Below are positions 37,393 to 47,172 of a stretch of 64,000 nt of DNA, in pieces. The first letter of the stretch is position 1; each line of letters begins with the position of its first letter. Origin of the DNA: Companilactobacillus versmoldensis DSM 14857 = KCTC 3814 (GTDB lineage: Bacteria; Bacillota; Bacilli; Lactobacillales; Lactobacillaceae); contig NZ_AZFA01000004.1 of the NCBI RefSeq assembly GCF_001434295.1, positions 1-64,000 on the forward strand. Reading direction: 5' to 3'. The notes under the pieces were generated by a model. That model was not told the origin of the DNA. It worked only from the letters and a program-made list of their open reading frames with translations, and did no database searches. Position numbers and translations under genes: made by a program.

Positions 37393-37932
37393 ATGGTATC
37401 TACAACATTTAATAATTTAAACCCAGCTAAAAAAGCCAAGATCTCTCAAGCTCTGTTAACTGAGTTTTCGAGCCATCCCTTGCCTGACAGTCAGGTATCA
37501 CGGATCATAAAAACTGCTGGAATCGCACGGGGAGCATTTTATAAGTATTTCGACGATCTGCAAGATGCTTATCGCTATACCTATCAACGGGCAATCAAAT
37601 ATATTCATTCAGGGCCAGTTGACGAAACTAGTGAAATGTTGACCGCTGAGCAATACTTAAAACAAGTGACCGATTTTGTTGAGGCAGTTGATGACAGCCA
37701 ATACTGTGGTCTTTTAAAAATGCATATCACCAAAAATGAGAACTTGTTACGCAATTGGAATGAGGACAATCAACAAGCTGAATCTTTAATGAATCAAGAA
37801 CCACTGATTTGGGCCAATGCGGTATTGGCGCATGAAACAATCAAATTAGTTTTGTTGAACCCATCAGAGAAAAAATCATTACTAGATCGATACTTTCAAG
37901 CCATTCAAAAACTTACTAAAAAGGAGCTTTGA
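37393..37932 (+). CDS. TetR-family transcriptional regulator
   Basis: This 179-residue protein has an N-terminal TetR helix-turn-helix (about 10-55: KISQALLTEF, VSRIIKTAGIARGAFYKYFDDLQDAYRY) and a helical ligand-binding part. The start at 37393 follows TTGGAGGATGAC; the longer frame from 37327 runs through the operators. It overlaps or abuts the permease gene that follows, forming a three-gene operon. Two matching palindromes in its own promoter region indicate autorepression released by an unknown inducer, probably a compound handled by the transporter. Confidence 0.85.
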   Translation: MVSTTFNNLNPAKKAKISQALLTEFSSHPLPDSQVSRIIKTAGIARGAFYKYFDDLQDAYRYTYQRAIKYIHSGPVDETSEMLTAEQYLKQVTDFVEAVDDSQYCGLLKMHITKNENLLRNWNEDNQQAESLMNQEPLIWANAVLAHETIKLVLLNPSEKKSLLDRYFQAIQKLTKKEL

Positions 37933-37934
37933 TC

Positions 37935-38996
37935 ATGTTTTTAGCCCTCAAAGAAATCAAGCACGAAAAACTTCGCTATGGATTGATTATTGCAATGATT
38001 GTATTAGTCAGCTATTTGATCTTTGTATTGACTAGCTTAGCTTTAGGATTATCCAACCAAAACACGCAAGCCATCACATCCTGGAATGCTAATAGCATTC
38101 TGTTAAATAAAGACTCCAACACTAATTTATCGCAATCGTTGATCACTCAAGAACAAGATGCAGATTTGAAATTAACTAAAAACGACGCCTATCTTGCACA
38201 AGCTTCAGTCGTCACCAAATCATCTGGACATGAGCAGATTGCTGCAAATTACCTCGGTCTCCAAAAAAAACAATTCGTCAATCAAAATCTAAAATTATCC
38301 TCAGGCCATAAGGCTGAAAACGACCATCAAGTAGTCGCCGATGAAAAATTTCAACACTCTGGATATAAATTAGGAGATAAAATAAAACTCAATTCATTAT
38401 CTGGATCTTATAAGATAGTTGGTTTTACCAAAGGAGCTAAATTCAATATTGCACCTGTTCTCTATGGGACACTAGTCGGTTGGCAATCGATCCGTGGCCT
38501 AGGTTCTAACTTCAAAGCTAGTGCCGTTGTTTCAAAAGATTCTCATGTGAAATCATCTAATTCAAATCTAAAAAATTATTCTATCAAACAGTTCATTGAT
38601 AAGTTACCAGGTTACTCAGCTCAAAACTCTACTTTTACTTTTATGATCGCCTTTCTAATGATCATTTCCCTGATCGTTATTGCCGTCTTTCTCTATATCT
38701 TGACGATCCAAAAATTGCCTAATTATGCTGTTTTGAGAGCTCAAGGCATCCCAGCAAAAGTACTAGTGAAGAATACGATTTTCCAATCCTTTATCTTAGT
38801 CATTGGCGGGATAATCATTGCTTCAATATTGACGATCTTAACAGCCTTATTGATTCCGACAAGTGTACCAATGAGTTTCAATTTGCCATTGCTTTCATTA
38901 GTCGCTTTCGGGCTAGTCTTGACTAGTATCTTGGGAGCTATCATTCCGGTCCGGACGATCTTAAAAGTCGATCCGGTCCAGGTCATTGGAGGTTAG
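37935..38996 (+). CDS. FtsX/MacB-like ABC transporter permease
   Basis: This 353-residue protein has one N-terminal membrane segment (about 16-40), a large extracellular domain (about 45-225) and three C-terminal membrane segments (about 235-350), the layout of MacB/FtsX permeases. The ending IIPVRTILKVDPVQVIGG is the usual coupling region. I prefer the ATG at 37935, 11 bases after AAGGAGC, over the TTG two codons earlier. Together with the ATPase three bases downstream it forms an exporter or mechanotransducer. Confidence 0.85.
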   Translation: MFLALKEIKHEKLRYGLIIAMIVLVSYLIFVLTSLALGLSNQNTQAITSWNANSILLNKDSNTNLSQSLITQEQDADLKLTKNDAYLAQASVVTKSSGHEQIAANYLGLQKKQFVNQNLKLSSGHKAENDHQVVADEKFQHSGYKLGDKIKLNSLSGSYKIVGFTKGAKFNIAPVLYGTLVGWQSIRGLGSNFKASAVVSKDSHVKSSNSNLKNYSIKQFIDKLPGYSAQNSTFTFMIAFLMIISLIVIAVFLYILTIQKLPNYAVLRAQGIPAKVLVKNTIFQSFILVIGGIIIASILTILTALLIPTSVPMSFNLPLLSLVAFGLVLTSILGAIIPVRTILKVDPVQVIGG

Positions 38997-38999
38997 AAC

Positions 39000-39683
39000 A
39001 TGTCGACTATCGAATTAAAACATATCAATAAAGTTTTTGGCACTGGTCTCAGCCGAGTCCAAGTCTTACATGATGTTAATTTCACAGCTGAACGAGGAGA
39101 ATTAGTCTTAGTGCTAGGCCCTTCAGGATCTGGTAAGAGCACTTTTCTGACCATTGCTGGTGGCCTGCAGACGCCGACTTCTGGTGAAGTCCAATTGAAT
39201 CAGAAAAGCCTCGAACAACTTTCACAAAAAGATTTAGAAAATTTCCGTTTGAATAAGATTGGTTTCGTCTTGCAAGCCTATAATCTGGTACCCTATTTGA
39301 CTGTCAAAGAACAATTTACTTTAGTGGACCGAGTCAGAAAAGCTGGCAATATCGACTCAAATGAGTTGACTAACTTACTAAAATATTTAGAAATAAACGA
39401 CACTGTTGATAAATATCCTGCGGAACTTTCTGGTGGGCAAAATCAACGAGTTGCCATCGCCCGAGCACTATACACCGACCCGGAAATAATCTTAGCGGAC
39501 GAACCCACCGCCTCGTTAGATACTGGACGAGTTCAAGAAGTTGGTAAATTGCTGAAAGAACTGGCTACTCAACAAAACAAAGCAATCGTTGTCGTTACTC
39601 ATGATCTGCGTTTGAAAGATTATGCCAGTCGGATTTATCAAATTACCGATGGAAAAATGGTCGAGGATTCAAAAGATAATTAA
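39000..39683 (+). CDS. MacB/LolD-type ABC transporter ATP-binding protein
   Basis: This 227-residue ATPase has the Walker A motif GPSGSGKST (about 41-49), a Q-loop in FVLQAYNLVPYLTV, the signature ELSGGQNQRVAIARAL, the Walker B motif PEIILADEPTASLD and the H-loop VVVTHD. The sequence belongs with MacB, LolD and FtsE-like ATPases that work with FtsX-fold permeases, such as the gene upstream. AGGTT precedes the ATG. Confidence 0.9.
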   Translation: MSTIELKHINKVFGTGLSRVQVLHDVNFTAERGELVLVLGPSGSGKSTFLTIAGGLQTPTSGEVQLNQKSLEQLSQKDLENFRLNKIGFVLQAYNLVPYLTVKEQFTLVDRVRKAGNIDSNELTNLLKYLEINDTVDKYPAELSGGQNQRVAIARALYTDPEIILADEPTASLDTGRVQEVGKLLKELATQQNKAIVVVTHDLRLKDYASRIYQITDGKMVEDSKDN

Positions 39684-39864
39684 CAATTAAGCCATATTAA
39701 AATCATTCTAAATGTTAATAAGTTAACAAACCGCTTTACATCAGTCATAGTTGCTATCATTTTAAGCTAGATAGTAATGATTCTTACCTAATAATTAATC
39801 ATATCTATTGCTATTTCTCAAAAGTGTTTTATCATATGTATAGAACCTTGAAAGGAGTTTACTT

Positions 39865-40425
39865 ATGTTTATCAACAAAGAAATACCTGATTTCAATGTT
39901 AAGGGTTACCAAGACGGTGAAATCAAGGATTACACTAAGAATGATCTTTTAGGCAAATGGTCAATTATCTTCTTCTATCCAGCAGATTTTTCATTTGTTT
40001 GCCCAACTGAATTAAGTGAATTACAAGATGATTATGAAGATTTCAAGAAAAACAATGCTGAAGTTTATTCAGTTTCTGTTGACAGTGAATTCTCACATAA
40101 GGCATGGGCTGATGCTACTGATACTATCGGTAAGATCCAATACCCAATGCTTTCTGACCAAACACATCAACTTTCAAACTTTTTCGACTTGCTCGACAGT
40201 GAAAGCGGTCAAGCATATCGTGGTGTCTTCATTGTAAATCCTGAAGGTGTCATCAAGTCATACACTATCAATGCTATGGGTATTGGTAGAAATGCTGATG
40301 AGATCTTGAGAACCTTACAAGCAGCTCAATTCGTTGCTGAAAATGGCGACAATGTTTGCCCTGCTAACTGGCACCCAGGTGAAAAAACTATCAAGCCATC
40401 AACTGACTTAGTAGGAAAGATTTAA
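39865..40425 (+). CDS. ahpC: alkyl hydroperoxide reductase subunit C, 2-Cys peroxiredoxin
   Basis: This 186-residue protein is a typical AhpC/Prx1 peroxiredoxin. The peroxidatic Cys is in YPADFSFVCPTELSEL (about residue 46) and the resolving Cys in NGDNVCPANWHPG (about residue 165). It reduces H2O2, organic peroxides and peroxynitrite. No ahpF follows, so it must use another reductase system. AAAGGAG precedes the ATG, and a weak TTGCTA-N16-TATCAT promoter lies at 39808-39835. A terminator follows. Confidence 0.93.
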   Translation: MFINKEIPDFNVKGYQDGEIKDYTKNDLLGKWSIIFFYPADFSFVCPTELSELQDDYEDFKKNNAEVYSVSVDSEFSHKAWADATDTIGKIQYPMLSDQTHQLSNFFDLLDSESGQAYRGVFIVNPEGVIKSYTINAMGIGRNADEILRTLQAAQFVAENGDNVCPANWHPGEKTIKPSTDLVGKI

Positions 40426-40452
40426 TAAAGCAATTAATAATAAATATTCATC

Positions 40453-40489
40453 AAGACAAATCTATAACTAATAGATTTGTCTTTTTTTT
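40453..40489 (+). terminator. ahpC terminator
   Basis: AAGACAAATCTAT pairs with ATAGATTTGTCTT, followed by a run of eight T. Confidence 0.9.
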
Positions 40490-40569
40490 GCTTGAAAGTA
40501 ACCTATAAAGGCAAACAGAATGGTTAATGTTACACTGAAAACAGTTCGAAAAGAGGAGGAGTAATTTCA

Positions 40570-43113
40570 ATGGCGATTCAACATAAAAATTATATTCCCG
40601 ATAATATCGAGGTCCGTGGTGCCAATGCAAATAATTTACAAAATCTAGATGTTGACATCCCTCTGAACGCTTTCGTAGCGATCACTGGCGTCTCTGGATC
40701 TGGTAAATCATCATTAGCCATGGATACACTTTATTCAGAAGGAGCCAGAAAGTATCTTAATGCTTTATCTACCTACACTAGGCGGCGGATAACCCAGATG
40801 GGACGTTCCGATGTGCGAGAGATCAAAAATCTGCCCTCAACTATCGCTTTAAGACAACGACCAACAGTACCCGGAATGCGTTCGACAGTTGGAACTATGA
40901 CTGAGAGCCTCAATATTTTACGTTTGATGTTCTCACGTCTGAGTTCAGTCGTTTGTCCCAATGGACACCGCTTGGATCCAACTTTGAAGATTTCTGAAGT
41001 TATGGATCTTCCAGCAAGTGACGAGCAAATGGGCCAATTAACGTGCCCCGTCTGTGGCGTTAAATTTTTTGCCTTCAGTGCTGAAGACTTTGCTTTTAAT
41101 TCAGAAGGAGCCTGCCCAACCTGTGAAGGTACCGGTGTTTTAAAACAACTAGAAAGATCCAAGATCATCCCTGATGAGACCTTATCGATCAAAGATGGAG
41201 CCATCAAATCTTGGCGTTTGCCCGGTCGTGCCATGCAACAACAAATCGTTCAGGAACTAGGCGTTAGACTGGACGTCCCCTTCAAGGACCTCAATCATCA
41301 CGAGAAAGATATCGTTTTGAATGGAAAAGGTGTCAAAAAAGACATCATTATCCCTACTTCGACTGGAAAATCCTTCAAGTTACATGCCCTCTATGAAAAT
41401 GCTTTTGCTGCGGTCCAACACAGTTTGGAAAGCACCAAAAATGAGAATACTTTGACTCGCCTAGGAAGATTTTATACTGAGAAGACTTGTCCAACTTGTG
41501 GTGGCAGTCGTTTCGATCCGAAACTTTTCACCAATCACTTAGTCGACAAAAATATCGCTGAAGTATCAGATTTGACCATCTCACAACTACAAGAATTTTC
41601 TAAACGTCTATTAGCTTGGCTCCCACAAGAAATGAAATCTTTGGGAAAAAATTTGGTCAATGAACTGTTAGACTTGTTGTCACCCATCGATGATCTAGGC
41701 TTAAACTATCTTTCGCTCACTCGTGCGGGCAATACTTTGTCTACTGGTGAATTGCAGCGGATCCAATTAGCAAGGACCATCAGAAATCAGATGACAGGCG
41801 TCCTCTATGTATTGGATGAGCCTAGTGTAGGACTGCATGCAGCTAATGTGGATGGTTTGATCAAGATCTTGAAGGAATTGGTCAAGCTGGGCAACTCATT
41901 AGTAGTCGTTGACCACGATACTAGTATCATCGCCGCTGCTGATTACGTTATTGAAATTGGTCCAGACTCCGGTGCTGATGGCGGTAAAGTCATTACTCAA
42001 GGAACAGTCGATCAGATCAAACAACATCCTGACTCAGTCATCGAACCTTATTTGAACGGTAAAGCAGATATCATCAAGCACCAACCTCGACCAGAAATTT
42101 TCCGTCATGGTGCAATCAGTGTTTCGATCAAGGATCGTTTCAACATCCATAATTTACAGGCTAAATTTGCTAAAGAAAGATTGAATGTCGTTTCCGGAAT
42201 GTCTGGTTCTGGGAAGACAACTTTGATTTTTGATAGTTTGATCCCAGCTTTGAATCATGAGATCAAGGGTGACACGATGCCAGATTATATTGAAAAGGTC
42301 GATTCCGGTAATATTAAAAATGTGGTCACAGTCGATTCAGTCCCCATCGGAAAAAATGTCCGTTCGACCGTTGGAACTTATACAAAAGTCTTTGACGAGA
42401 TCAGAAAGTTGTTTGCGAAGACTGACCAGGCCAAAGCTAAAAAATTGACCGCCACTAATTTCTCATACAACAACAAAGAAGGTGCCTGCCCAAACTGTGG
42501 TGGTACTGGAGAGATCACGCTTGATATCCAATATCTACCAGATATGGTTGAGACTTGACCAGTCTGCGGTGGTAATAGATTCAAACCCGAAATTCTAGAC
42601 ATTACTTGGCACGTAAAAAACCTAGCTGAGATACTCGATATGTCTGTCAAACAAGCTCTGCCATTCTTTGAGGATGACACTCGGATCCACAATATCTTGC
42701 AAGTTTTATCTGACATTGGTCTAAGCTATTTGAAGCTCGGCGAAAGCACACCATCCCTATCTGGTGGTGAAGCTCAAAGACTCAAGTTAGTCACTTATAT
42801 GAAACGTAATCAAAAGGATCAACTATTTATTTTTGATGAACCAACTGTCGGATTGCATCCCAAAGATGTTTCCGTCTTAGTAGATGTCATGGATCAATTG
42901 TTGGATCACCACGCAACTATCATCGTCATTGAGCATGACCTAGATTTGATTGCTAATGCTGACTATATCAATGATCTTGGACCTGAAGGTGGCATCAATG
43001 GTGGTAAGATTGTTGCTACAGGTACACCTCAAGACATTTGTTATAATGATGAAAGCATCACTGGTAAATATTTAAAACAACATCTCAACTTATTTGGCCT
43101 ACTAAAAAATTAG
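40570..43113 (+). pseudogene. UvrA paralogue (UvrA2-type) interrupted by TGA at a zinc-finger cysteine
   Basis: One frame of 847 codons encodes a UvrA-family ABC ATPase, broken only by TGA at 42556-42558. It has two Walker A motifs (GVSGSGKSSLAMD, GMSGSGKTTLIFD), two zinc modules (CPVCG...CPTCEGTG; CPNCGGTG...PVCGG), and two signatures (STGELQRIQLA, SLSGGEAQRLKL). The TGA stands where the first Cys of CPVCGGNRF belongs, so TGC or TGT to TGA is the likely change. The family is shorter than housekeeping UvrA (about 940) and is linked to resistance to DNA-binding drugs. AGAGGAGGAG precedes the ATG. Confidence 0.88.
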
Positions 43114-43130
43114 TTATCCGGGGGGAAACT

Positions 43131-43997
43131 ATGAAAATCAGAACTAAGCTGGCAATATTTTCAACTGCATTAGCATTTTTGACTCTTGGCACAATAACTA
43201 CCAACGCTCAAGCTGCACCCAAGGCTAAAAACCTCGCCTCGATCGAGAAAACTATCAAGAAAGCTTCACCCAAAGATCCCATCATTTTCTCACATCGAGG
43301 TAGCCCTTATAACAGCCCCGAGCACAGTTTCTCAGGCTACAATAATGCCATCAAAGATGGCAGCCAATTCATTGAACAAGACGTTTGGCTTAGTAAAGAT
43401 GGCAAACTTTACGTCACACATGATGACAATTTGAAGCGGACGACTGGAAAGGACATCAACATCTCGACTTCAACATCCAAAAAGCTCAACAAAGTGAAAC
43501 TACGTAATGGCGAACATCTCCACGAATTAAAGGATGTCTTCGCTCATTATCACAAAAATGTGCACTATATCATCGAAGCTAAGAAAAATGATGGAGATAA
43601 CACCGATACTGAAAAGGCCCTAGCTACTCAATTAAATAAATCGAAAATGAATAATAACGTTATTATCCAAGATACCGATGTTGATGGTATTGAACTATTA
43701 CATAGTTTTAAGCCGCAAAAAAAGGTACCTTACTTGTGGTTGATGGAAGGTACCGGTCAAGATCAATACCTCGATGAGATCAAAAATGCGCCTAAATATA
43801 TCACTTTTTTGTCTTTAGACGCCGAACAAGCAACGCCGAAGATCATGAAAGCCATCAACAAACGTGGTATGTTGTCAGATCTTTGGACTGTACAAACTTA
43901 CAACGACAACTATAATGCCATCAAAGTTGCTAAAACTGATAGTCTTTTTACCAATAACACAAAAGAAACCAAACATTTAATCAGTCAGTGGGATTAA
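43131..43997 (+). CDS. glpQ: secreted glycerophosphodiester phosphodiesterase
   Basis: This 288-residue protein has a signal peptide ending near AQA-APK (residue 28) and a GDPD TIM-barrel domain: FSHRGSPYNSPEHSF with the catalytic His and Glu, EQDVWLSKDGKLYVTHDDNLKRTTG with metal ligands and the second catalytic His, and YIIEAKKN. It releases glycerol-3-phosphate from glycerophosphodiesters or teichoic acid outside the cell. GGGGGGAAAC precedes the ATG. It lies 17 bases after the uvrA-like pseudogene and may share its transcript. Confidence 0.88.
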   Translation: MKIRTKLAIFSTALAFLTLGTITTNAQAAPKAKNLASIEKTIKKASPKDPIIFSHRGSPYNSPEHSFSGYNNAIKDGSQFIEQDVWLSKDGKLYVTHDDNLKRTTGKDINISTSTSKKLNKVKLRNGEHLHELKDVFAHYHKNVHYIIEAKKNDGDNTDTEKALATQLNKSKMNNNVIIQDTDVDGIELLHSFKPQKKVPYLWLMEGTGQDQYLDEIKNAPKYITFLSLDAEQATPKIMKAINKRGMLSDLWTVQTYNDNYNAIKVAKTDSLFTNNTKETKHLISQWD

Positions 43998-44008
43998 TTT
44001 TTCCCAAA

Positions 44009-44056
44009 TAAAGAGCTCCTTGAACTGGAACAAGCCAATTCAAGGAGCTCTTTTTA
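44009..44056 (-). terminator. bidirectional terminator between glpQ and adhE
   Basis: AAAGAGCTCCTTGAA pairs with TTCAAGGAGCTCTTT, with A/T runs on both sides. Confidence 0.9.
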
Positions 44057-44088
44057 TAATATATTTTTACTTTCCAAAAATATTTTGA

Positions 44089-46689
44089 CTACTTCTCGAC
44101 GCCCTTTCCTGAGTATTCGTCGAGTAAGATATCTTTCAGTTCTGACATCAATGGTTCCTTAGGATTTGCAAAGGAGAATTGATCAGCGAAAGCTAATTCT
44201 GATAATTCATCGACCTTTTGATTGAATTGTTTTTTATCAACATTATTGGCTTTCAAGCTCAAATTGATATCAACTGAATGTGCCAATTCAATGATCTTCT
44301 TGATCAAGTTTTCTTTTAATTCTTCGTTAGAAGAACCATTTAAACCGATGTATCTTGCTAAAGAAGCATAGTCTTCATCAGCTCTGAAATGCTCATATTT
44401 TGGCCACATGGCAATTTTAGTTGGCTGCTTAAAGTTGTATCTGATAACTTGTGGCAAGGAAATGATAACACCTAATCCGTGTAACAAGCCAAATTCATTA
44501 TAGAGGACATCAGCCAATGAATGACCGACTCCAGCAAAGGCATTAGCAAATGACATCCCTGCTAAAGCAGAGGCATTGTGTAATTCTGCTTGAGCATCGA
44601 CATCACCGTCATAAGCATTCTTCAAATTATCGACGACTAATTTCAAAGCTTGCATTGCATATGGTCTGGTATAATCAGAAGCCATATTAGAAACGAACGA
44701 CTCAATAGCATTGTTCAAGACTTCCATTCCACCGATAGCAACGATATTCTTTGGCATTGACTCAACAAATTGGGAATCAATGATGGCTACATCAGGTGTC
44801 AAAGCATAATCAGCGATTGGATATTTTACATCAGTCCGATTGTCAGTGATATTAGAGAACGGTGTCACTTCTGAACCAGTACCAAAGGTCGTTGGAATAG
44901 CCACAAATTGAGCTTTTTCTGGTTTAGGGAATTTATAAGTCCGCTTTCTGATATCGATAAAGCCTTGTTCGGCTCCAAAAAGATCAACATCGGGATGCTC
45001 ATAGAAAAGCCACATATCTTTGGCTGCATTAATAGTTGAGCCGCCACCTAAAGCGATGATCGTATCTGGTTTAAAGATATTCATCTGAGTGACACCACGT
45101 CCGACCATATCAGTCGATGTGACATATTCAACGTCAGAGAACAATGAATATTCGACGGGGTTCTTACGACGTTTGAGTTCATCGATAACTGTATCGACAT
45201 AGCCTAATTGGACCATTGCCGGGTCACAAACGACCATTGCCCTGTGAATTCCCTCCATATCTTCAAGATAACGGACCGAAGTTTTTTCAAAATAGACTTT
45301 TGGTTGTTTGATCCATTGCATGTTGTTTCTCCGTCTGGCAATCGTCTTGATATTCAGTAAATCAAATGAGGAAACGTTGTGAGAAATGGAGTTCTTTCCC
45401 CATGAACCTGTTCCAAGCGTTAATGATGGGATCATTTCATTATACAAATTACCGATTCCCCCGATTGCTGATGGTGTATTTACTAATACTCGACTAGCTA
45501 ACATTTTGACCCCGAATTCCGTAGCAAGTTTTTCATCCATGGTATGGATTGCTGCGGTATGCCCGAGGCCTCCATGGTGTAGCAAGGCATCGGCTTGATC
45601 AAAAGCATCTCGGTGGTTCTTTGATTGATAAATAGAGATGACTGGTGATAATTTTTCACTGGACAGCGGTTCGTCCTTGCCGATCTTGGTCAATTCGACT
45701 GCTAAGACCTTTGTATCAGTAGGTACTTTGATCCCAGCTAATTTAGCTATCTTCAAAGCTGAGGCACCGGCAATTGGTCCTTTGACACCGCCTTGTGGAC
45801 GAAACATCGTTTCAGCCAAGGATTTATAATCAGCTTTTTTCAAGAAAAAGACATGCATCTTTTCCATTTCCGATTTGACTTGTTCGTAGATTTCTTTATC
45901 AACGATTGCACTATTTTCAGAAGCACAGACCATTCCATTATCAAAGGTCTTCGACAGGACGATATCGTTGACTGCGCGACGAATATTAGCCGTTTTTTCA
46001 ATATAGGCTGGACCATTTCCAGGACCAACACCTAGGGCTGGTTTACCAGTTGAATAAGCAGCCTTGACCATTGATGGTCCACCAGTGGCAAGAACACTAG
46101 CCACTCCTTCATGATTGATCAAGTATGAAGTGGCATCGATACTTGGTTGATCGATCCATTGAATTATTCCTTCTGGAGCACCGGCTTTAACAGCAGCATC
46201 GTACATTACTTTCCCGGCAGCAACTGAACTCTTTTGTGCTTGAGGATGGAAACCAAAAATAATTGGGTTGCATGTCTTTACTGCAATCAATGATTTAAAC
46301 ATTGTTGTAGAAGTAGGATTAGTGACCGGTGTGCCTCCAGCTAATACTCCCAATGGTTCAGCCACTTTGATCAAACGGTGTTCTTTGTCGTCCTCGATGA
46401 TGCCAACTGTCTTATCTCGCTTGATAGAATGCCAAATTTCTTCAGTGGCAAACATGTTCTTGATGACTTTATCTTCAGTCACCCCACGTCCAGTTTCTTC
46501 ATAGGCTAATTTAGCTAAACGCAAACTAGCATTCAAGCCAGCAATCGCCATACGATGAACGATATGATCGACTTGCTCTTGAGTAAAATTATCCATAATA
46601 TCCAAAGCTTCATGCGCCTTGGCGACTTTTGTGTCAATTGTCTTAGAAATACTTTCTTCTTCAGTAACTTTCTTAGTATCTTTCAGCAT
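44089..46689 (-). CDS. adhE: bifunctional acetaldehyde-CoA/alcohol dehydrogenase
   Basis: This 866-residue fusion has an N-terminal aldehyde dehydrogenase domain (about 1-440; catalytic Cys in FDNGMVCASENS) and a C-terminal iron-dependent alcohol dehydrogenase domain (about 450-866; ALGGGSTINAAKDMW, FGTGSEVTPFSNITD and GVGHSLADVLYNEFGLLHG with metal-binding His). It turns acetyl-CoA into ethanol and reoxidises two NADH, often as filaments called spirosomes. GGAGG precedes the ATG at 46689, and the earlier in-frame ATG at 46731 lies over the operator. Rex-like and cre-like sites sit upstream. Confidence 0.95.
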   Translation of the reverse strand: MLKDTKKVTEEESISKTIDTKVAKAHEALDIMDNFTQEQVDHIVHRMAIAGLNASLRLAKLAYEETGRGVTEDKVIKNMFATEEIWHSIKRDKTVGIIEDDKEHRLIKVAEPLGVLAGGTPVTNPTSTTMFKSLIAVKTCNPIIFGFHPQAQKSSVAAGKVMYDAAVKAGAPEGIIQWIDQPSIDATSYLINHEGVASVLATGGPSMVKAAYSTGKPALGVGPGNGPAYIEKTANIRRAVNDIVLSKTFDNGMVCASENSAIVDKEIYEQVKSEMEKMHVFFLKKADYKSLAETMFRPQGGVKGPIAGASALKIAKLAGIKVPTDTKVLAVELTKIGKDEPLSSEKLSPVISIYQSKNHRDAFDQADALLHHGGLGHTAAIHTMDEKLATEFGVKMLASRVLVNTPSAIGGIGNLYNEMIPSLTLGTGSWGKNSISHNVSSFDLLNIKTIARRRNNMQWIKQPKVYFEKTSVRYLEDMEGIHRAMVVCDPAMVQLGYVDTVIDELKRRKNPVEYSLFSDVEYVTSTDMVGRGVTQMNIFKPDTIIALGGGSTINAAKDMWLFYEHPDVDLFGAEQGFIDIRKRTYKFPKPEKAQFVAIPTTFGTGSEVTPFSNITDNRTDVKYPIADYALTPDVAIIDSQFVESMPKNIVAIGGMEVLNNAIESFVSNMASDYTRPYAMQALKLVVDNLKNAYDGDVDAQAELHNASALAGMSFANAFAGVGHSLADVLYNEFGLLHGLGVIISLPQVIRYNFKQPTKIAMWPKYEHFRADEDYASLARYIGLNGSSNEELKENLIKKIIELAHSVDINLSLKANNVDKKQFNQKVDELSELAFADQFSFANPKEPLMSELKDILLDEYSGKGVEK

Positions 46690-46715
46690 ATTGAATCCTC
46701 CAAACAAAGCTAAGT

Positions 46716-46745
46716 TTGTTAAACAGTTCACGTGATTTATTTCAC
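46716..46745. promoter_or_regulatory. overlapping Rex operators of adhE
   Basis: TTGTTAA-ACAG-TTCACGT (46716-46733) and CGTGATTTATTTCACA (46731-46746 approx.) both fit the Rex pattern TTGTGAA-N4-TTCACAA. They lie between the adhE -10 and its ribosome binding site, where Rex would block transcription when NADH is low. Confidence 0.75.
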
Positions 46746-46813
46746 ATACTTATAATATCACCCAATTTTCGCTTTGCAAGTATTTTCACTAAATTTTTGA
46801 AAATTAGGCCAAT

Positions 46814-46827
46814 TGGATACGCTTTCA
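46814..46827 (-). promoter_or_regulatory. cre-like site upstream of adhE
   Basis: TGAAAGCGTATCCA on the minus strand matches 12 of 14 positions of TGWAANCGNTNWCA, just upstream of the adhE -35. Confidence 0.45.
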
Positions 46828-46911
46828 TAAATATACATAGATATATGTGTTTCTAATAATTTGTGTTTGTGTGGTAAATCGCTTATTACATCAGTTTAAA
46901 AGTCCAGCAAA

Positions 46912-46925
46912 TGAAAACGTAAACA
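46912..46925 (+). promoter_or_regulatory. cre site (CcpA) between adhE and nagB
   Basis: TGAAAACGTAAACA matches 13 of 14 positions of TGWAANCGNTNWCA. It lies about 170 bases upstream of the nagB -35 and 130 upstream of the adhE -35, so it could serve either. Confidence 0.55.
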
Positions 46926-47095
46926 TGTAATATTTTCACTCGTTCTAACGTTAATTCAGTTTCATAAAATAGTTACATTGTTCACTATTGATTATCAAAA
47001 AAGTTTCTTTTTTCTTGAACTTTATTTACATACTAGCCTATGATGCTACCAGGAAGATTCCAATTTAGACGAAATTTAATTTCCAGATAATTTGG

Positions 47096-47137
47096 TTGAC
47101 TTAATTTTAATTCGCCCTTATAATTGGACTATACCAA
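47096..47137 (+). promoter_or_regulatory. nagB promoter and NagR-type operator
   Basis: TTGACT (47096-47101), a 17-base spacer and TATAAT (47119-47124) form a strong promoter. TTGGACTATACCAA (47124-47137) covers the transcription start. Its reverse strand contains TGGTATAGT, the same 9-mer found twice in the glmS leader. Confidence 0.7.
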
Positions 47138-47172
47138 AGCGATAAGCTGCGAGTTTGAAAGGAGATTAAACA

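Larger units (their letters stand above)
46690..47172. other. divergent regulatory region between adhE and nagB
   Basis: About 480 bases with no ORF. It contains the Rex sites, an adhE promoter (minus strand TTGCAA and TATTAT 16 bases apart, near 46755-46785), a cre-like site at 46814-46827, a better cre at 46912-46925, and the nagB promoter with its operator at 47096-47137. Confidence 0.6.

Noticed and set aside
42640-43113. Independent gene starting at the ATG after the UvrA-like stop
   Set aside because: It is in the same frame as the upstream part, has no ribosome binding site and begins in the middle of a UvrA domain.
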